In this document: positions 13,265-15,001 of the stretch, piece by piece
How the letters are laid out: the number at the start of each line of letters is the position of its first letter
How positions within the stretch are numbered: the first letter of the stretch is position 1
Assembly: GCA_964195995.1 (NCBI GenBank)
Contig: CAXMQS010000014.1
Span: forward strand, 1 to 15,001
Direction of reading: 5' to 3'
DNA: 15,001 nt
Source of the DNA: CAXMQS01 sp964195995
Lineage (GTDB): Bacteria; Actinomycetota; Acidimicrobiia; Spongiisociales; JAOTWH01
The notes under the pieces: generated by a model
What the model saw: the letters and a program-made list of their open reading frames with translations, nothing else
Databases searched by the model: none
Told to the model about the DNA's origin: nothing
Program-made: the position numbers and the translations under genes

Positions 13265-14153
13265 CCCGCACCGCGGCGTAACGGCCGATGGCCGCGATCA
13301 CCGCCGCCCCGACAACAGCCAGCAGCACCGGTACTGCCCAGTCCTGCGGCCGTCCCAGAGCCGCGCTGTCCGTTCCGTCCGGCCATGGCCACAGCACCCG
13401 CAGGGAGCCGATCATGACGCCGATGAGGACCGCCATCGTCAGGTCGTGGTGGTGGCGAAGCAGGCGGTCGAGCATCGTAGAGAAGGCAGCAAGGCCCAGC
13501 ACGGCGCCGGCTACGAACACGAGGAGGGTGCCCAGCTCGCGATCGTTCACGGCCGCCAACACCGCCTCGTACATGCCCAGCATGAGCAGGATGAACGAGC
13601 CGGAGATCCCCGGCAGGATCATGGCCGTGATCGCAACCGCTCCCACGGCGAGGAACGCCAGCGCCGGCGGATCGCCGGCGTCGCCCGACCGCAACCCAAG
13701 AAGTAGGAACGCCGCAACGGCGGCGATGGCCGTCGACACCCGGAGCGCGTCGCTCCACTCCCTGACGCGGCCCCAGGCGATAGCGATGGAAGCGACGATG
13801 AGTCCGAAGAACAGGCCTGCCATGGCCTGGGGGTGGTCATCGAGGAGGTTGCCGAGCAGGCGAGCCAGTGTCACGATGGCGATCAAGATGCCCGCCAGCA
13901 GGGTCAACAGGAAGCCCCACTCGATCTCCTCCCATCGTTCTTTGACCTCGCCGAAACGGCCACGGAGCACCGCTCCGAGAACTCCTGCCCCAGTTCGCAG
14001 GTTGTGGACCAGTCGCTCATAGATTCCGAGCAGCAGCGCGATGGTGCCGCCGGATACTCCGGGGACGATGTCGGCCGACCCCATCAAGAAACCGCGCAGG
14101 ACGTTGGTGAGGTAAGGCACTTCGGCGACGAGGCTACAGACACCACCGGACAT
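13251..14153 (-). CDS. DUF368 membrane protein, PopT-type undecaprenyl-phosphate translocase
   Basis: A polytopic membrane protein of about 300 residues (300 from the ATG at 14153; 304 from an in-frame TTG at 14165). It shows the two DUF368 signature repeats: ADIVPGVSGGTIALLLGIYERL near the N-terminus and MILPGISGSFILLMLGMYEAVL in the second half, an internal duplication with the PG[IV]SG motif in each copy. About eight to ten hydrophobic segments are visible. DUF368 proteins (PopT) have been shown in other bacteria to recycle the lipid carrier undecaprenyl phosphate across the cytoplasmic membrane, alongside DedA-family proteins; the same role is inferred here. No clear Shine-Dalgarno sequence decides the start. 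It is transcribed divergently from dtd across 58 bases and converges on the antiporter operon with a 14-base overlap, leaving no room for a terminator between them. Confidence 0.88.
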   Translation of the reverse strand: MSGGVCSLVAEVPYLTNVLRGFLMGSADIVPGVSGGTIALLLGIYERLVHNLRTGAGVLGAVLRGRFGEVKERWEEIEWGFLLTLLAGILIAIVTLARLLGNLLDDHPQAMAGLFFGLIVASIAIAWGRVREWSDALRVSTAIAAVAAFLLLGLRSGDAGDPPALAFLAVGAVAITAMILPGISGSFILLMLGMYEAVLAAVNDRELGTLLVFVAGAVLGLAAFSTMLDRLLRHHHDLTMAVLIGVMIGSLRVLWPWPDGTDSAALGRPQDWAVPVLLAVVGAAVIAAIGRYAAVRATSD

Positions 14154-14211
14154 ACCATCGACCAATGGAGATCCGGCCCGTCGTTACTGCCTTGTCAGGC
14201 GCTCTCACACA

Positions 14212-14667
14212 ATGAAGGTCGTCGCCCAGCGGGTGACCGAGGCGTCGGTTGTCGTTGGCGGAAACACCGTTGCGGAGATCGGCCAGGGCCTGCTCGTCCT
14301 TGTCGGCGTCGCTCCCAACGACTCGGAAGCCGACGCCGTTGCTGTCGCCAGCAAACTTGCGGACCTTCGAGTGTTCATGGACGCCGATGACAAGATGAAC
14401 CTCTCGGTGGCCGATATTGACGGCCAGATGCTCATCGTCAGCCAGTTCACGCTGCTGGCGAACGTGCGCAAGGGCCGTCGACCGTCGTTCGTGGGAGCAG
14501 CGCAGCCGGACCATGCGGCTCCGCTGGTGCAGAGAGTGGCCGAAGCGGTTGCCGAAAAGGGAATCGGCGTCGCCACCGGAGTCTTCGGCGCTGCTATGAG
14601 TGTGAGTCTCACTAACGACGGCCCTGTCACCATCGTTCTCGAGTCAGACGCCGGCTCGATTCGTTGA
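14212..14667 (+). CDS. dtd: D-aminoacyl-tRNA deacylase
   Basis: A 151-residue protein of the usual DTD length. It hydrolyses D-amino acids (and mis-charged glycine) from tRNA in the cytosol, a chiral proofreading step. The N-terminus MKVVAQRVTEASVVV is typical of the family. Both active-site motifs are intact: SQFTLLA (residues 77-83) and NDGPVT (residues 135-140), which holds the cross-subunit Gly-cisPro pair at 137-138. KGRRPSF and the Ala-rich helix between them also match. The enzyme is a homodimer. The ATG at 14212 is set by the conserved N-terminus; there is no Shine-Dalgarno sequence and no clear promoter in the 58 bases shared with the divergent DUF368 gene. Confidence 0.95.
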   Translation: MKVVAQRVTEASVVVGGNTVAEIGQGLLVLVGVAPNDSEADAVAVASKLADLRVFMDADDKMNLSVADIDGQMLIVSQFTLLANVRKGRRPSFVGAAQPDHAAPLVQRVAEAVAEKGIGVATGVFGAAMSVSLTNDGPVTIVLESDAGSIR

Positions 14668-14725
14668 AAACTCGTCAAAGCCAGCAAAACAAGGGGATTG
14701 CAACCGCGAAGTCCAATGACTGCGG

Positions 14726-14731
14726 TACTAT
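14726..14731 (+). promoter_or_regulatory. -10 element of the HU gene promoter
   Basis: TACTAT is a good TANNNT-type -10 box in the 121-base gap between dtd and the HU gene. No -35 at 17 bases is convincing; TTGCAA at 14698-14703 is 22 bases away and probably too far. Transcription would begin near 14738-14740 and give a leader of about 50 bases. Confidence 0.5.
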
Positions 14732-14739
14732 GGCACCGT

Positions 14740-14773
14740 GTACACGCCCTGAACCGCTGGTGTTCGGGGGTAC
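14740..14773 (+). promoter_or_regulatory. Stem-loop at the 5' end of the HU mRNA leader
   Basis: CCCTGAAC (14747-14754) pairs with GTTCGGGG (14762-14769) around a 7-base loop, with one G-U pair. GTAC at 14740-14743 can extend the stem with GTAC at 14770-14773 past a 3-base bulge. It starts about where transcription should begin and ends four bases before the AAGGAG ribosome site. It may stabilise the mRNA or serve in autoregulation. There is no T-run, so it is not a terminator. Confidence 0.45.
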
Positions 14774-14777
14774 GAGC

Positions 14778-14783
14778 AAGGAG
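14778..14783 (+). promoter_or_regulatory. Ribosome binding site of the HU gene
   Basis: AAGGAG lies five bases before the ATG at 14789 and is the strongest Shine-Dalgarno site in the window, as expected for an abundant protein. Confidence 0.75.
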
Positions 14784-14788
14784 TTGGT

Positions 14789-15001
14789 ATGAATAAGTCG
14801 GAGATGGCTGAGAAGCTGGCCAATAAGGCAGAGCTTTCCAAGTCCCGAGCTGAGGAGATCATTGATCTCATTTTCTCCTCGACGCCGGGTGAAGGCATCA
14901 TCGCTGTCGAGCTTGACGCTGGCCGCGACGTGTCTGTCTACGGTTTCGGGAGCTTCGGTACCAAGTACCGCGGTCCCCGCAAAGGTCGCAACCCGGCCAC
15001 C
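14789..15001 (+). CDS. hup: HU-family nucleoid DNA-binding protein, 3' partial
   Basis: The first 71 residues of an HU/IHF-type histone-like protein; the frame is still open at the window edge. MNKSEMAEKLANKAELSKSR begins the N-terminal helix-turn-helix dimer domain. VYGFGSFGTKYRGPRKGRNPAT is the conserved beta-strand and the start of the DNA-grasping arm, with GFGSFG and GRNPAT as the family signature. A family-size protein would end some 20-40 residues beyond the edge; whether it carries a Lys/Ala-rich actinobacterial tail cannot be seen. The insert STPGEGIIAVEL between helix 2 and strand 1 is longer than in E. coli HU. It bends and compacts DNA as a dimer. It has its own promoter, leader hairpin and strong ribosome site. 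Confidence 0.95.
   Translation, partial: MNKSEMAEKLANKAELSKSRAEEIIDLIFSSTPGEGIIAVELDAGRDVSVYGFGSFGTKYRGPRKGRNPAT

Noticed and set aside
13288..14022. 244-codon plus-strand frame opposite the DUF368 gene
   Set aside because: The minus strand encodes clear duplicated DUF368 motifs; the plus-strand product is Arg/Ser/Pro-rich with no family features.
14192..14213. TTGTCAGGC upstream of dtd as a PafBC-type damage promoter
   Set aside because: The first half matches well, but no TANNNT box stands at the required spacing, and the start codon would lie within the -10 region.
14660..14700. Intrinsic terminator after dtd
   Set aside because: Only a 4-bp TTGA/TCAA pairing is present, with no GC-rich stem or T-run.

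Overview
The window is a dense, GC-rich stretch of bacterial chromosome with housekeeping and repair genes. High GC, frequent GTG and TTG starts, TANNNT-type -10 elements, an apparently leaderless gene and actinobacterial-looking protein families point to an actinomycetote, possibly of the Acidimicrobiia type. That assignment is an inference; no rRNA or lineage marker lies in the window. No mobile element, CRISPR array, tRNA or rRNA was seen, and no gap between genes exceeds about 120 bp.

Layout, left to right. (1) Positions 2-1944: two tandem paralogous glucose/sorbosone-dehydrogenase-type beta-propeller proteins. The first is cut by the window edge; the second is a complete lipoprotein. (2) Positions 1996-8309: a four-gene DNA-end-processing operon, NurA nuclease - HerA/HAS-barrel ATPase - SbcD (Mre11) - SbcC (Rad50). 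Its junctions are ATGA, GTGA and a 14-bp overlap, and a candidate leaderless promoter precedes NurA. (3) Positions 8309-10467: an alpha-methylacyl-CoA racemase-family enzyme and a divergent YchF/OLA1-type P-loop GTPase, each joined by a 1-bp stop/start overlap, probably read through from the repair operon. (4) Positions 10519-13264: an RCK (TrkA-N/TrkA-C) protein fused to universal-stress-like domains, then a CPA2 cation/proton antiporter, then a 34-residue basic protein with a FlgM-like tail, all joined by ATGA overlaps. (5) Positions 13251-14153, minus strand: a DUF368 (PopT-type) membrane protein whose 3' end overlaps the small protein gene convergently. (6) Positions 14212-14667: D-aminoacyl-tRNA deacylase. 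(7) Positions 14789 to the edge: an HU-family nucleoid protein with its own promoter and a hairpin at the start of its leader.

How they work together. The most striking unit is the repair operon. It joins, in bacterial form, the same four activities that thermophilic archaea keep together (HerA-NurA translocase/nuclease plus Mre11-Rad50) for resecting double-strand breaks. The RCK-USP/antiporter pair looks like a cation-efflux system whose cytosolic gating subunit is a separate polypeptide. The remaining genes are envelope lipid-carrier recycling (DUF368), translation quality control (Dtd) and chromosome organisation (HU).
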